DNA of 35,109 nucleotides, taken from assembly GCA_043760555.1 (NCBI GenBank), contig JAYUOW010000202.1, positions 1 to 35,109 of the forward strand. The letters run 5' to 3'. The first letter of the stretch is position 1, and every line of letters begins with the position of its first letter. Of the stretch, positions 1-8,164 are shown one piece after another. The position numbers and the translations under genes were made by a program. The notes beneath the pieces are model-generated. The model ran no database searches, had not been told where the DNA came from, and saw nothing but the letters and a program-made list of their open reading frames with translations. The DNA comes from JANMDR01 sp043760555. Lineage in GTDB: Bacteria > Pseudomonadota > Gammaproteobacteria > Burkholderiales > Usitatibacteraceae.

Positions 1-585
1 TAAAATACCGCTGCCCCCAGCCGCATTGCGACACAGGCTTTGCACGCGCGTTAAAAACGCATGGGCTTCATCGTAGTTAAAGTTGCCAATGCTTGAACCT
101 GGATAAAAAGCCACCAGCGGCAAAGCATTAATTTCTGCTAACAGTGGCGCGGGTAGGTCAAGCGCATCAGCAAAATCAATGCCCACACCCGCTATTTGCA
201 TGGTGCTGTGCTGCTTTGAAATTGCAGTTAAAACCCCACGCAAATAGTCGGTTGAAATATCTAGTGCCACATAGCTTGCAGGCTGCAAACTGGGAAACAG
301 CGATACCGCTTTGCTACAACTACCCGCGCCGAAATCCATTAAACACGCGGCTTTCGGCAGGGTGGCCGCAATATCGGCGGCATTGGTTTTAAATATGCTG
401 GCTTCGGTACGCGTTGGATAATATTCAGGTAGCTCAGTAATCGCATCGAACAATCGCGAACCCAGCGCATCGTATAGATATTTGGGGGAAGTCCAAGCGC
501 GGGGTGAAGTTAAGCCGATGATAAGTTCGTCGGCAATGCGAGCAGGATTAGCGGTGTGAAGGTCGTAAAAACGTAGATCGGACAT
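1..585 (-). CDS. egtD: EgtD-like L-histidine N-alpha-trimethyltransferase, N-terminal part (cut by window edge)
   Basis: The first 195 residues of a SAM-dependent histidine methyltransferase, which converts L-histidine to hercynine in ergothioneine synthesis. The ATG is at 585-583; the frame stays open to base 1, so the C-terminal part lies outside the window. Visible family features are SPKYLYDALGSRLFDAIT (residues 33-50), the LPEYYPTRTE segment that follows it, a SAM-binding glycine motif DFGAGS (84-89), and FYPGSSIGNF (160-169). All are hallmarks of the EgtD family. egtB lies 3.9 kb away on the same strand, with an ABC importer on the opposite strand between them. The importer is divergent from egtD, so the 201-bp gap at 586-786 should hold both promoters. 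No clear Shine-Dalgarno precedes the ATG. Family assignment is confident; activity is inferred. Confidence 0.9.
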   Translation of the reverse strand, partial: MSDLRFYDLHTANPARIADELIIGLTSPRAWTSPKYLYDALGSRLFDAITELPEYYPTRTEASIFKTNAADIAATLPKAACLMDFGAGSCSKAVSLFPSLQPASYVALDISTDYLRGVLTAISKQHSTMQIAGVGIDFADALDLPAPLLAEINALPLVAFYPGSSIGNFNYDEAHAFLTRVQSLCRNAAGGSGIL

Positions 586-786
586 AGATAGAAAATGATT
601 GTTTTAATGATTAGATAATGTACGGGAGCTGTCAGCGAGTACATTGTGGGTACGGGTGAAATGGCGTTTTAGATGCGTAATGATTTGGTTTTATTTTACG
701 CGTTCAACGCCCGATTATGCGGCATTCACGTGCCTTTTCTGCGAAAATAGCAGGTGTGGTAATTTATTTTTTAACAAGGAATTTTT

Positions 787-1650
787 ATGCGTCGCTTTAT
801 CTGTAAATCATTGGTTGTAGCTTCACTTTTGGCAATATCGGGCGCAGCGTTTGCCCAATCGAGCCAAAACGTATTTCGTATCACCGCGATTCCAGATGAA
901 TCACCAACCGAATTAGCGCGCAAAGCCGCGCCATTGGTGAAGTATTTAGAAGCAAAATTGGGCATGAAAGTAGAATACACGCCCGTTTCCGACTATGCCG
1001 CTGCCGTTGAAGCTCTGGCGAACAAGCAAGTAGAAATGGCTTGGTTTGGTGGCTTTACGTTTGTGCAAGCCAATGTGCGCTCTGGTGGCAAGGCGATACC
1101 GTTGGTGCAGCGTGAAGAAGATGAAAAATTTAAGTCGGTTTTTATTACCACTGATGCTGCGATCAATGCCCTTACCGATCTTAAAGGTAAAACATTAAGC
1201 TTTGGTTCAGCTTCCAGCACATCTGGCCATTTAATGCCGCGCAGCTTTTTGATGGGCGCCAAAATTGATCCTGATACCGACTTAAAGCGTATTGCATTTT
1301 CTGGTGCGCATGATGCCACTATTGCTGCGGTTGCCGCAGGCAAAGTGGATGCAGGCGCGCTCAATATTTCGGTATGGGAAAAGTTTGTCAACGATAAAAA
1401 AGTAGATACCACCAAAGTGCGCGTGTTTTACACCACGCCGGCTTACTACGACTACAACTGGACGGTGCACGCAGACATGCCAGTAGCGATGCGCGAGAAA
1501 ATCACTAAGGCATTTTTGGCGCTTGATAAAGCCACGCCAGAAGGCAAAGAAGTGCTCGATGTGCAGCGCGCCACGCGTTTTGTAGCTACTAAAGCCGAGA
1601 ACTACAAAGGTATTGAAGCCGCTGCAAAAAGTGCAGGATTGTTGAAGTAA
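787..1650 (+). CDS. PhnD-like periplasmic binding protein, resembling putative selenate-binding subgroup
   Basis: A 287-residue periplasmic solute-binding protein. It has a signal peptide (about residues 1-23, ending AAFA before QSS) and a PhnD-type fold. Characteristic segments are FRITAIPDESPTELARK near the N-terminus, the ligand-loop region AWFGGFTFVQ, VQREEDEKF, and FGSASSTSGHLMPR. From memory, this combination matches the PhnD-related subgroup annotated as putative selenate ABC transporter binding proteins rather than classical phosphonate-binding PhnD. That substrate call cannot be proven from sequence. AAGGA lies 7-8 bases before the ATG. The ATPase gene starts 7 bp after the stop, so this is the first gene of a four-gene importer operon. 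Its position between egtD and egtB hints at a sulfur/selenium or ergothioneine-linked role. Confidence 0.85.
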   Translation: MRRFICKSLVVASLLAISGAAFAQSSQNVFRITAIPDESPTELARKAAPLVKYLEAKLGMKVEYTPVSDYAAAVEALANKQVEMAWFGGFTFVQANVRSGGKAIPLVQREEDEKFKSVFITTDAAINALTDLKGKTLSFGSASSTSGHLMPRSFLMGAKIDPDTDLKRIAFSGAHDATIAAVAAGKVDAGALNISVWEKFVNDKKVDTTKVRVFYTTPAYYDYNWTVHADMPVAMREKITKAFLALDKATPEGKEVLDVQRATRFVATKAENYKGIEAAAKSAGLLK

Positions 1651-1656
1651 AAACTG

Positions 1657-2505
1657 GTGCAGATTCAGCTAAATCAAGCATCTGCAAGGCATCCGCAGGC
1701 GGCACTTAGCGCGCCGCCTGCGATGCGCCACGTGTCCCTACGCGTGGCTGCGGGCGAGCAAGTTGCTATTATTGGGCCGTCCGGTGCTGGCAAAACAACG
1801 CTGCTGCACACCTTAGCGTGCGCGTTGCGTCCGGCGACGGGTGGCTTGCAATTGGGTGAAGAAAATCCGTGGGCGGTAAATGCTGCGCAATTAAAGCAAT
1901 TGCGCGGGCAGTTATTTTTAGCGCCCCAAGTGCCACCGTTGCCACCACGGCAGCGGGTCGTAACGGCAGTGTTGGCGGGGCTGTTGCCGCATTTGAGTTT
2001 TTGGGCAAGCTTAAAAAGTTTGTTTTATCCCGCCAATATTGCGTTGGCAGATTCAGCCCTTGCGCGCTTTGATTTAAGCGAAAAATTATTTGATCGCGTT
2101 GATCGCCTGTCAGGTGGAGAACGCCAGCGGGTGGGGCTTGCGCGCATATTAGCGTGCAAAGCGACGTTGCTATTAGTGGACGAGCCATTATCAGCGCTTG
2201 ATCCTGCCAGAGCCGAGCAAGCCATTAAAACCTTAACTAGTTTTGCACAGGAACGCGGTGCTACCTTGGTTTGCACTTTGCATCATGTTGAAATGGCGCT
2301 GAAGAATTTTCCGCGAATAGTTGGCATGCGTGATGGCGAAGTGGTGTTTGATTTACCGGCAGCACAGGTAACCCCACAACGCCTGCATGATTTATACGCA
2401 CAGCATTTAGATGAGCTAACGCAAGCCGCACCGCTGGCAGAATTTGCAGTGCCTGAAAGCTTTCAATCAGCATCGTGCGTGCCACCCGCGTTGCATTTAC
2501 GCTAG
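1657..2505 (+). CDS. ABC transporter ATPase (PhnC-like)
   Basis: A 282-residue cytoplasmic ATPase that should power the importer formed with the adjacent binding protein and two permeases. All nucleotide-binding motifs are intact: Walker A GPSGAGKTT (about residues 40-48), signature LSGGERQRVGLAR, Walker B LLLVDEP, D-loop SALD, and an H-loop histidine in TLHHVE. The start is the GTG at 1657, just after the binding-protein stop; there is no obvious Shine-Dalgarno, so translational coupling is likely. The stop at 2503-2505 abuts the next gene. About 35 residues after the last conserved segment have no recognised motif. It is the only PhnC-type ATPase in the window, which matters because the second importer (25446-27353) lacks one. 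Family is certain, substrate is not. Confidence 0.88.
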   Translation: MQIQLNQASARHPQAALSAPPAMRHVSLRVAAGEQVAIIGPSGAGKTTLLHTLACALRPATGGLQLGEENPWAVNAAQLKQLRGQLFLAPQVPPLPPRQRVVTAVLAGLLPHLSFWASLKSLFYPANIALADSALARFDLSEKLFDRVDRLSGGERQRVGLARILACKATLLLVDEPLSALDPARAEQAIKTLTSFAQERGATLVCTLHHVEMALKNFPRIVGMRDGEVVFDLPAAQVTPQRLHDLYAQHLDELTQAAPLAEFAVPESFQSASCVPPALHLR

Positions 2506-3342
2506 TTGTTTGTGCAAGCCACACTCGCCCCCGCAAGACATGACCCCGCTTGGAAGCCCCGTGTTGTCTGGTTTATAGCCGCATGTGTGTTGCTGTGGCC
2601 GATGCTGGTGAGTAGCGAATTTAAGCCATGGGTAATATTTGAAGCGGGCAATTTAAAACCCGCCATGCAATTTTTAGGTGATTTTTTTCCACCTAAAACA
2701 TCCTCTGATTTTTTATTGGAAGTTGCCGTAGCCGCATGGCGCACCGTAGCAATCGCGACAGTTGGCATCACCTTGGCGTTGGTAATTGCAGTGCCGTTAG
2801 CGCTACTTTCGGTGCAGGCATTATCTATTTCTGCACTGGCCGGACGTATGGGCTTGTGGCCTAGAATCATCCGACAAATTTTGCGTTGGATCATGATTGT
2901 GTTGCGCAGCGTGCCCGAGCTAATTTGGGCGCTAATATTTGTGCGCGTGGTGGGCTTAGGACCCACGGCGGGCGTGATCGCCATTGCGCTCACCTACGGC
3001 GGCATGTTGGGTAAAGTGTACGCAGAAATTTTAGAAAGCGGCGAAGCCCACACCACAAACACGCTGCTACGCAACGGTGCAAGCCGGCTGCAAGCCTTAT
3101 TTTACGGGCTTCTCCCGCAAAATGCGGCCGAGCTTACGAGCTACACCGTGTACCGTTGGGAATGCGCAATACGAAGCTCGGCCGTATTAGGTTTTGTTGG
3201 CGCGGGTGGCTTGGGGCAAATGCTTGATGCGTCGATGAAGGCATTTAACGGTGCTGAAGTTGCCACGATGTTGCTCGTGTTTATGGCGCTGGTGTGGTTT
3301 GCAGATTGGGTATCCGCATTGCTCAGAAAGGCGCTCGGATGA
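2506..3342 (+). CDS. ABC transporter permease (PhnE-like), first subunit
   Basis: An inner-membrane permease of the phosphonate/phosphite/selenate-type importer family, about 276-278 residues. Several hydrophobic helices are visible (for example around VVWFIAACVLLWP and TVAIATVGITLALVIAVPLA). The cytoplasmic coupling region reads EILESGEAHTTNTLLRNGAS, and the conserved C-terminal block is RSSAVLGFVGAGGLGQ. The frame is open immediately after the ATPase stop. TTG at 2506 or GTG at 2512 could be the start, and neither has a clear ribosome-binding site, so coupling with the ATPase gene is likely. The stop overlaps the next ATG in an ATGA. The two permeases probably form a heterodimer. Confidence 0.87.
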   Translation: MFVQATLAPARHDPAWKPRVVWFIAACVLLWPMLVSSEFKPWVIFEAGNLKPAMQFLGDFFPPKTSSDFLLEVAVAAWRTVAIATVGITLALVIAVPLALLSVQALSISALAGRMGLWPRIIRQILRWIMIVLRSVPELIWALIFVRVVGLGPTAGVIAIALTYGGMLGKVYAEILESGEAHTTNTLLRNGASRLQALFYGLLPQNAAELTSYTVYRWECAIRSSAVLGFVGAGGLGQMLDASMKAFNGAEVATMLLVFMALVWFADWVSALLRKALG

Positions 3343-4181
3343 AGCCGCCAATTCTACAAGCGGCAAACGAAACCTACCGCCTACCGCCGCCGCTATTTGA
3401 TGCGCGCTGCAAAGCCTGTTGGTTTGTGGCAGGGCTGCTGGTGTTGGTGGGCTTAAGCTTTTATTCGCTTGACTTAAAATGGGCGCAGTTTTTTTCAAGT
3501 GACGCCTTGGCCAAAATGGGTATGTTTATAAGCGAGTTATTGTCCCCCGATGTTCGCCCAAAATTTGTATCAAAAGTATTTTTTGCAGCCATTGAAACCT
3601 TAGCGATGTCCGCTGTTGGCACCTTGTTGGCCGTCGCACTTGGGCTGGTGCTGTCGCTTCCCGCCAGCCGAACGCAGGCAGGCGATACCAAAGCGCGCGC
3701 GGCATTGCGATACGCGACAAGACTGATTTTAAACGCGCTGCGCAGTATTCCAGAGCTAGTATGGGCAACCTTGCTACTCATCTGCGCAGGTTTAGGCCCG
3801 TTGGCGGGCACTTTGGCACTAGCCCTGCACACAGCAGGCGTATTAGGCCGCCTATTTGCCGAAGCCATAGAAAACGCCCCTCCCGATTCCGCCACCGCCC
3901 TACGCGTGCGCGGGGTAGGGCGCGTGAGCGTGTTTCTGTACGCCACACTGCCCCAAGTGCTGCCGCAGCTCATGAGCTACACCCTGTACCGCTGGGAAAA
4001 CAACATTCGTGCCGCAGCGGTGTTGGGCGTGGTCGGCGCGGGGGGATTAGGGCAAATGTTGAGCTATCACATGAGCCTGTTTCAAATGAGTGAGACCAGC
4101 TCTATTTTGATTGCGATGCTGATTTTGGTAGCGCTGGTGGATGCGATAAGCTTCTTTGCAAGGCGTAAAATGGCGTCTTAA
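3339..4181 (+). CDS. ABC transporter permease (PhnE-like), second subunit
   Basis: A 280-residue inner-membrane permease, paralogous to the gene just upstream. Shared elements are the RSIPELVWATLLLICAGLGP region, a coupling loop around AIENAPPDSATALRVRGVGR, and RAAAVLGVVGAGGLGQMLS near the C-terminus. The ATG at 3339 overlaps the upstream TGA (ATGA), which is preferred over an earlier in-frame GTG at 3294 because translational coupling is typical here. It is the last gene of the importer operon. A palindromic repeat starts 14 bp after its stop and may serve as a 3' hairpin. Two different permeases in one operon imply a heterodimeric channel. Substrate is unknown and is discussed with the binding protein. 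Confidence 0.87.
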   Translation: MKPPILQAANETYRLPPPLFDARCKACWFVAGLLVLVGLSFYSLDLKWAQFFSSDALAKMGMFISELLSPDVRPKFVSKVFFAAIETLAMSAVGTLLAVALGLVLSLPASRTQAGDTKARAALRYATRLILNALRSIPELVWATLLLICAGLGPLAGTLALALHTAGVLGRLFAEAIENAPPDSATALRVRGVGRVSVFLYATLPQVLPQLMSYTLYRWENNIRAAAVLGVVGAGGLGQMLSYHMSLFQMSETSSILIAMLILVALVDAISFFARRKMAS

Positions 4182-4503
4182 ATGCTGCGGTGCTGCCTTG
4201 AAGATGGCCGATAATAGGGCGTTTACAGCCTATTTGACGATAGAAAATTGCCTCAGTATCAAAGTCAATCCCGCCCAAAAGCCCCTCGTCCCTCGAGGGA
4301 GAGAGGTTGGCAGGTTAGGAAGGGGGGGGCGGTTGCAGCGAAGCGCGGTACCTGAAATAGCAACCGCAAACCCAAACCCACGAAACCGCAGTGTGCGAAA
4401 GCCATCCACACCAGCAAGCGCCATCCCCGCTCCACGAGGGCGCACGCAGAGCGCCCCTACAGCGTTTTTTGATAGCGGGGCGCAAGTTACGGGTGGGTGC
4501 CGC
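4182..4503. other. Convergent intergenic region with palindrome, G8 tract and weak terminator-like hairpin
   Basis: This 322-bp gap separates the importer operon from the end of egtB, which is read towards it. No convincing coding sequence was seen. It holds a copy of the dispersed palindrome (4195-4230), a short self-complementary CCCTCGAGGG, a run of eight G (4322-4329), and a stem GGGCGC/GCGCCC (4438-4456) followed some bases later by a T run. The last could be a weak terminator. Confidence 0.5.
4195..4230. repeat. Dispersed palindromic element, copy A (degenerate)
   Basis: The left arm GCCTTGAAGATGGCC, a GATAATA-type loop and the right arm GGGCGTTTACAGCC match the family described at 10792-10826, with several arm mismatches. 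It lies 13 bp after the second permease stop and outside any gene. Confidence 0.65.
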
Positions 4504-5808
4504 TCATTCCACATCCCGCGCCAAGCGCAGTCCGCTAAATTGCCATCTTGCTTCCGGTGGAAAGAAGTTGCGGTAGCTTGGTCTGATGTGTGCTTTTGGG
4601 GTGGCGCAGGAGCCGCCTTTGAGCACAAATTGATTGCACATAAATTTGCCGTTGTATTCGCCAACTGCACCTTCGGCCGTCTTAAATTTTGGGTAAGGCA
4701 GGTAGGCGCTGGCGGTCCATTCCCATACGTCGCCGTACATTTGTTGCGGTTGATTGGCGCATGTTTCTTCGCGTAGTGACAGCGGGTGCAGGGCACCGGA
4801 TTCAATAAAATTGCCGTCGATATTTATTTGCGTAGCGGCATATTCCCACTCGGCTTCGGTAGGTAAGCGTGCGCCGCACCAGCGCGCGTAGGCGTCGGCT
4901 TCGAAATAGCTAATGTGGCAGATGGGGGTGTTGGCTTCGATAGGTACGGCGCCGTGAAGGGTGAAGGTGTGCCAGTTGGGCGCTACATCGGTGCCGTGGT
5001 TCTGCCAGTAGAGTGGGGTGCCGATTTTGTTGGCGTTGACCCAATCCCAGCCGAGTGAGAGCCATAAATTTGGCCGCGTATAGCCGCCACCTGCAATAAA
5101 TTCTGCAAAATCGCCGTGGCTTACTGGATAAGTTGCGAGCTCAAAATTTTCTAAAAATACGCGGTGGCGAGGCAGTTCATTGTCAAAGGCAAACTGGTCA
5201 CCAGCATGGCCGATTTCAACTAGGCCGCCTTTATAGCCATGCCAGCGCGGCGCTTGCATTTGCACGGCCACCAGTGGCCAGCGAGCTTGGTAGGCGGGTT
5301 GCTGCGGTTGATGGGCGAGCAAATATTTAAGGTCGGTGAGGATAAGCTCCTGATGCTGTTCTTCATGGTTGCAGCCCAGCCGCAACAGGGAAATTGCTTC
5401 TACTGGCAACGAGGTTTCAAGCAGTGCTGCTACGCAAGCGGTAACGTGCTTTCGATATTGCAGCACGGCGGCTAAATCAGGCTTGCTAATTTCGCCGCGT
5501 TTCGCGCGCGGATGCTTGTCGCCCACGGCGTTGTAGTAAGAATTAAACAGCACTTTAAATTCAGCGTCATAGGCCACATAAGCGGGTGCGTACGCCGCCA
5601 AAACAAAGGTTTCAAAAAACCAACTGGTGTGCGCTAAATGCCACTTCAACGGGCTCGCATCGTGCATGGCCTGTGCGTTGGCGAGCGTTTCGGATACGGG
5701 TGCGGCGAGTGCCTCGGTGCACGCACGCACTTGCGTAAAGCGTTGCAGCAATTGCGCAGAGGCCAAATTGTTGGCTGCTGGTGACGCGTTGAGGGCCGTT
5801 TGTGTCAT
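4504..5808 (-). CDS. egtB: EgtB-like hercynine oxygenase (ergothioneine biosynthesis)
   Basis: A 434-residue non-haem iron sulfoxide synthase that should join hercynine to a thiol donor (gamma-glutamylcysteine or cysteine). The N-terminal DinB-like domain carries the candidate iron ligands: histidines in KWHLAH (residues 55-60) and in CNHEEQHQE (His148, His152). The C-terminal FGE-sulfatase-type domain has GDVWEWTASAYLPYP, EYNGKFMCNQFVLKGGSC and FSGLRLARD, which match proteobacterial EgtB closely. I start it at the ATG at 5808, preceded by GGGA at a good distance; an ATG at 5820 and a TTG at 5826 are alternatives, but these run into the palindromic repeat. It is the third gene of an operon with an ATP-grasp enzyme and a YHS lipoprotein. 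No EgtA, EgtC or EgtE gene is seen here. A selenoneine synthase (SenA) is less likely from the motifs. Confidence 0.92.
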   Translation of the reverse strand: MTQTALNASPAANNLASAQLLQRFTQVRACTEALAAPVSETLANAQAMHDASPLKWHLAHTSWFFETFVLAAYAPAYVAYDAEFKVLFNSYYNAVGDKHPRAKRGEISKPDLAAVLQYRKHVTACVAALLETSLPVEAISLLRLGCNHEEQHQELILTDLKYLLAHQPQQPAYQARWPLVAVQMQAPRWHGYKGGLVEIGHAGDQFAFDNELPRHRVFLENFELATYPVSHGDFAEFIAGGGYTRPNLWLSLGWDWVNANKIGTPLYWQNHGTDVAPNWHTFTLHGAVPIEANTPICHISYFEADAYARWCGARLPTEAEWEYAATQINIDGNFIESGALHPLSLREETCANQPQQMYGDVWEWTASAYLPYPKFKTAEGAVGEYNGKFMCNQFVLKGGSCATPKAHIRPSYRNFFPPEARWQFSGLRLARDVE

Positions 5809-5825
5809 ACAATTTCCCATTAGCA

Positions 5826-5866
5826 ATGCCTTGAAGATGCCCTATTTTTGGGCACCTCCAAGGCAT
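5826..5866. repeat. Dispersed palindromic element, copy B
   Basis: The 17-base left arm ATGCCTTGAAGATGCCC and a right arm that is complementary except at two positions flank a TATTTTT loop. It fills most of the 64-bp gap between the YHS gene and egtB, so it would form a hairpin within their shared transcript, just upstream of the egtB start. Confidence 0.85.
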
Positions 5867-5872
5867 TTAAAA

Positions 5873-6484
5873 TTACGATTTTGCCTTCGCTGCCGCTACT
5901 TCAGCCGCTAATGCTTCACCACTTTTGTAGTGCGGCACACGCATGACCATGCGTTTTGAGCGCTGAACAAAGCTATTACTGTCTTTAATTTCTTCGTTCC
6001 AATATTTATCCGCTAAGGCCATGTTTTTAGCTTCATCTAAATTCCAGCCATCGCGTGAGCCAGCACCGCCAAAAATATAGAGTTTGCCGTTGACCATTTT
6101 GAAGGTGTCCGCGTCCCCCCCCCACGGAATGCCGTACACCACGCCATTGGCGCAAAAGCCGTTGTACTGCGGTAAATATTTGGTGGGTTCTTTGTCGAAT
6201 AGGGTTTTATGCTCAGCGCTGGAGAAGCGGAAAATTACGTTTTCATACGTGCTTTGAAATTGCGTTTGGCCGGGAAGAAATTTGTTTTGCGTAAAGTAGG
6301 CGACTACGTCCGCACCTTTTAGCATCAACGCAACGCCTTCAGAATCGGTGGTCACATTCGACGGCTTCAGGGCACCGGTTGGGTTTTGGGCGTTCATTGC
6401 TGTACAACCACCAAGGGCTGTAAAGCCAATAAATACGGCCATCGCCGCGATGTTTCTTGCAGAATTTTTTAAACTTTGGTTCAT
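5873..6484 (-). CDS. YHS-domain lipoprotein
   Basis: A 203-residue protein with an N-terminal hydrophobic segment and a lipobox-like LGGC (Cys about 27), so probably a lipoprotein. The YHS-like region includes MLKGADVVAYFTQNKFLPG, FRFSSAEHKTLFDKEPTKYL and PQYNGFCANGV. YHS domains are linked to metal or small-ligand binding, but their exact role is often unknown. The ATG at 6484 overlaps the ATP-grasp stop (ATGA), so the two are translationally coupled; egtB follows after a 64-bp gap occupied by a palindrome. The coding strand contains a run of nine G (6115-6123) reading through W-G-G-D. The frame is intact in this sequence, but slippage there would remove the C-terminal third. Function in ergothioneine metabolism is only a guess from position. 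Confidence 0.82.
   Translation of the reverse strand: MNQSLKNSARNIAAMAVFIGFTALGGCTAMNAQNPTGALKPSNVTTDSEGVALMLKGADVVAYFTQNKFLPGQTQFQSTYENVIFRFSSAEHKTLFDKEPTKYLPQYNGFCANGVVYGIPWGGDADTFKMVNGKLYIFGGAGSRDGWNLDEAKNMALADKYWNEEIKDSNSFVQRSKRMVMRVPHYKSGEALAAEVAAAKAKS
6115..6123. repeat. Nine-base G tract (coding strand) in YHS lipoprotein gene
   Basis: Nine consecutive C on the plus strand, G on the coding strand, lie within the YHS-domain gene. Homopolymers of this length in genes for surface proteins are prone to slippage. The current length leaves the gene open. Confidence 0.9.
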
Positions 6485-7866
6485 GTAGATAGCCTTTGTG
6501 TTTGCGTAATTAAAGCGTTGATTAAACTGGATTCAGTAGGCGCTAATGCGTGGTGTACATTAGTTTCAAAATACGGTGCAGGCCAATTTAGCGTTGCGCT
6601 GGCGGCCTCGCAACGCGCGCGTAAGTCAGCTGCATCAGCTCCACCCAAGTGCAGAATGCCGTAGCGATAACTGCCAAGCCATTTAAAGTCGCGTTTTAGT
6701 GAATGGCCGTCTTTTGGAAAGTGCATCAGCAAGTGATCTGGAAACTGCGCTTTTAGTTGCGCAAGTGCAGCAGCCGTTGGCGTGGGCGGCATGACGTTTT
6801 CAGCAAACTCACGATAGACAAAACTAGCCGAAGCGCCCGCCGTTGGGGCTTCTACAGGCACTTGCCACGGATTTTCGCCGTGCGCCAAGCTTAATGCCAT
6901 GGCGTATAAATCACGTCCGTCGACACGCAAATAAAGGTCAGCAAATTGCGACGCCATGCGCGGATTAAATTCAATTACGGTTAATTTTTGTGTGACGTCG
7001 TCATAAAAAAATTCCATATTGAAAATGCCGTGGGTAAAGCCGATGGCATTTAAAAACTTGGTGGCAATATTTAACGCTTGGCATTGTGCGGCGGGCGCTA
7101 ATTGCGTTGGATAGTCAAAGCGCATGAAGGATTGCGTGCCTGGATACATGATGCTATCGACTACGCCGATCGGTTTAATTTCGCCTGCGTAGGCTACGCC
7201 ATCCAGGCTGTATTGCGGCAGCGGGTGCTCGGCGTTCCATGCGGGTTGTTCTAAAATTAGGCTGTGCGCGCTGCCAGCATCAGGTAGCAAACGATTTGCG
7301 ACGCGATTAAATGGCTCTACTAGGCGTTCAATTACCCAGCGTTCATACACGCCGAAGCGGGTGTGGTCATGCATTTGGGTTTGGTTGTAAATCATTCGCG
7401 CTAGCACAGAGAAGGCCGCTTTTATTGGCTTAGCGAACACGGGGTAGCTCAAGCCTGTAGGCAAACTGCTGTCGATTTTTGCGCCATAGGTGTAAGGCAG
7501 ACGACCAAAAACTACGTTGGCTTCAGGCGCTACGCGCTGCAAAACTTCGCGCGCATAAAGTTTGTGCTGGCAGGCCACCACAGCCGCTGGGCTCGTGCCC
7601 GGCCAGCCCATTTTTTCGGCCAGTAACGCCGCCGCCAATGCGCCAAATTGCTCGTTTTGCGACGTCACGGCGGTGATGTTTTGTGCTTTTGCTTGCTTGG
7701 CTAAGCGGGTTACAAAACGGTCTAAATCAAAGCGGATTAAGTTGGCGTTACTTGGAAAACTAAATAAATCAAATCCCGCGTGCGTGTAGGCGTGCGTCGC
7801 GCAATGGCGGTTGTAGCCGTCGCAGTCCCAGTCGTAGTTAAACAGCAGCAACGTTTTTAGAGGCAT
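6481..7866 (-). CDS. ATP-grasp family ligase-like protein
   Basis: A 461-residue protein with ATP-grasp features: a candidate nucleotide-binding lysine in SYPVFAKPIKAAFS (about residue 145), an acidic segment MEFFYDD, and the metal-binding block VIEFNPRMASQF. ATP-grasp enzymes couple ATP hydrolysis to carboxylate-amine or carboxylate-thiol ligation, with an acylphosphate intermediate. The N-terminus (LLFNYDWDCDGYNRH) matches no named family I recognise. Its stop overlaps the YHS start, and egtB is the next gene, so it could act in making or modifying an ergothioneine-related compound. That is inference from position only. The ATG at 7866 has no strong ribosome-binding site. The substrate is unknown. 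Confidence 0.8.
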   Translation of the reverse strand: MPLKTLLLFNYDWDCDGYNRHCATHAYTHAGFDLFSFPSNANLIRFDLDRFVTRLAKQAKAQNITAVTSQNEQFGALAAALLAEKMGWPGTSPAAVVACQHKLYAREVLQRVAPEANVVFGRLPYTYGAKIDSSLPTGLSYPVFAKPIKAAFSVLARMIYNQTQMHDHTRFGVYERWVIERLVEPFNRVANRLLPDAGSAHSLILEQPAWNAEHPLPQYSLDGVAYAGEIKPIGVVDSIMYPGTQSFMRFDYPTQLAPAAQCQALNIATKFLNAIGFTHGIFNMEFFYDDVTQKLTVIEFNPRMASQFADLYLRVDGRDLYAMALSLAHGENPWQVPVEAPTAGASASFVYREFAENVMPPTPTAAALAQLKAQFPDHLLMHFPKDGHSLKRDFKWLGSYRYGILHLGGADAADLRARCEAASATLNWPAPYFETNVHHALAPTESSLINALITQTQRLST

Positions 7867-8164
7867 GTAGGCGAAGTAGTGTGGTTTTTGTTGTGCAATT
7901 ATATTGCGACGAAAGGGGGTGAAACAAACTAGGCTATAAAACAGGGACGATGATTGCTGGCCGCGTAGATAGAGTAGTTACGCACGGCAGCAGAGTTTGG
8001 ATGCGTATTGGCGAAGCAGGCGGCCTCCCAACAGCGTCGGGTTGCGGCAGTAATTGCGTTTTTACCGGTCAAAATTATGCCCCAAGATGCCCTAAAATAG
8101 GGCGTCTTGGGGCTGTTTTTTTATTGAGGTAACGGCTTGAAGCGGTAAAAATTTATAACTTAAC
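7867..8164. other. Intergenic region upstream of the ATP-grasp operon
   Basis: These 298 bp separate two genes read on the minus strand. The region should contain the promoter of the ATP-grasp - YHS - egtB operon in its first part. A strong palindrome (8079-8113), which can double as a terminator for the DUF5684 gene, lies near its far end. Short open frames here lack family features and I do not call them. Confidence 0.5.
8079..8113. repeat. Dispersed palindromic element, copy C (terminator-like)
   Basis: The arms GCCCCAAGATGCCC and GGGCGTCTTGGGGC pair with a single G-T or mismatch position around a TAAAATA loop. On the plus strand it is followed at once by TGTTTTTTT, so it looks like a Rho-independent terminator. 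The outer arm bases differ from other copies yet remain paired, which suggests compensatory change. Neither adjacent gene is read on the plus strand. Confidence 0.8.

Noticed and set aside
4156..4776. A 206-residue plus-strand frame over the importer-egtB gap
   Set aside because: It covers non-coding repeats and the antisense of egtB and has no recognisable domain.
4504..5808. Assignment of the egtB gene as selenoneine synthase senA
   Set aside because: The motifs match standard proteobacterial EgtB and egtD is nearby; no senB or senC is visible in the window.
7950..8132. A 60-residue open frame in the gap upstream of the ATP-grasp gene
   Set aside because: It has no family features or clear ribosome-binding site and runs through the palindromic repeat.
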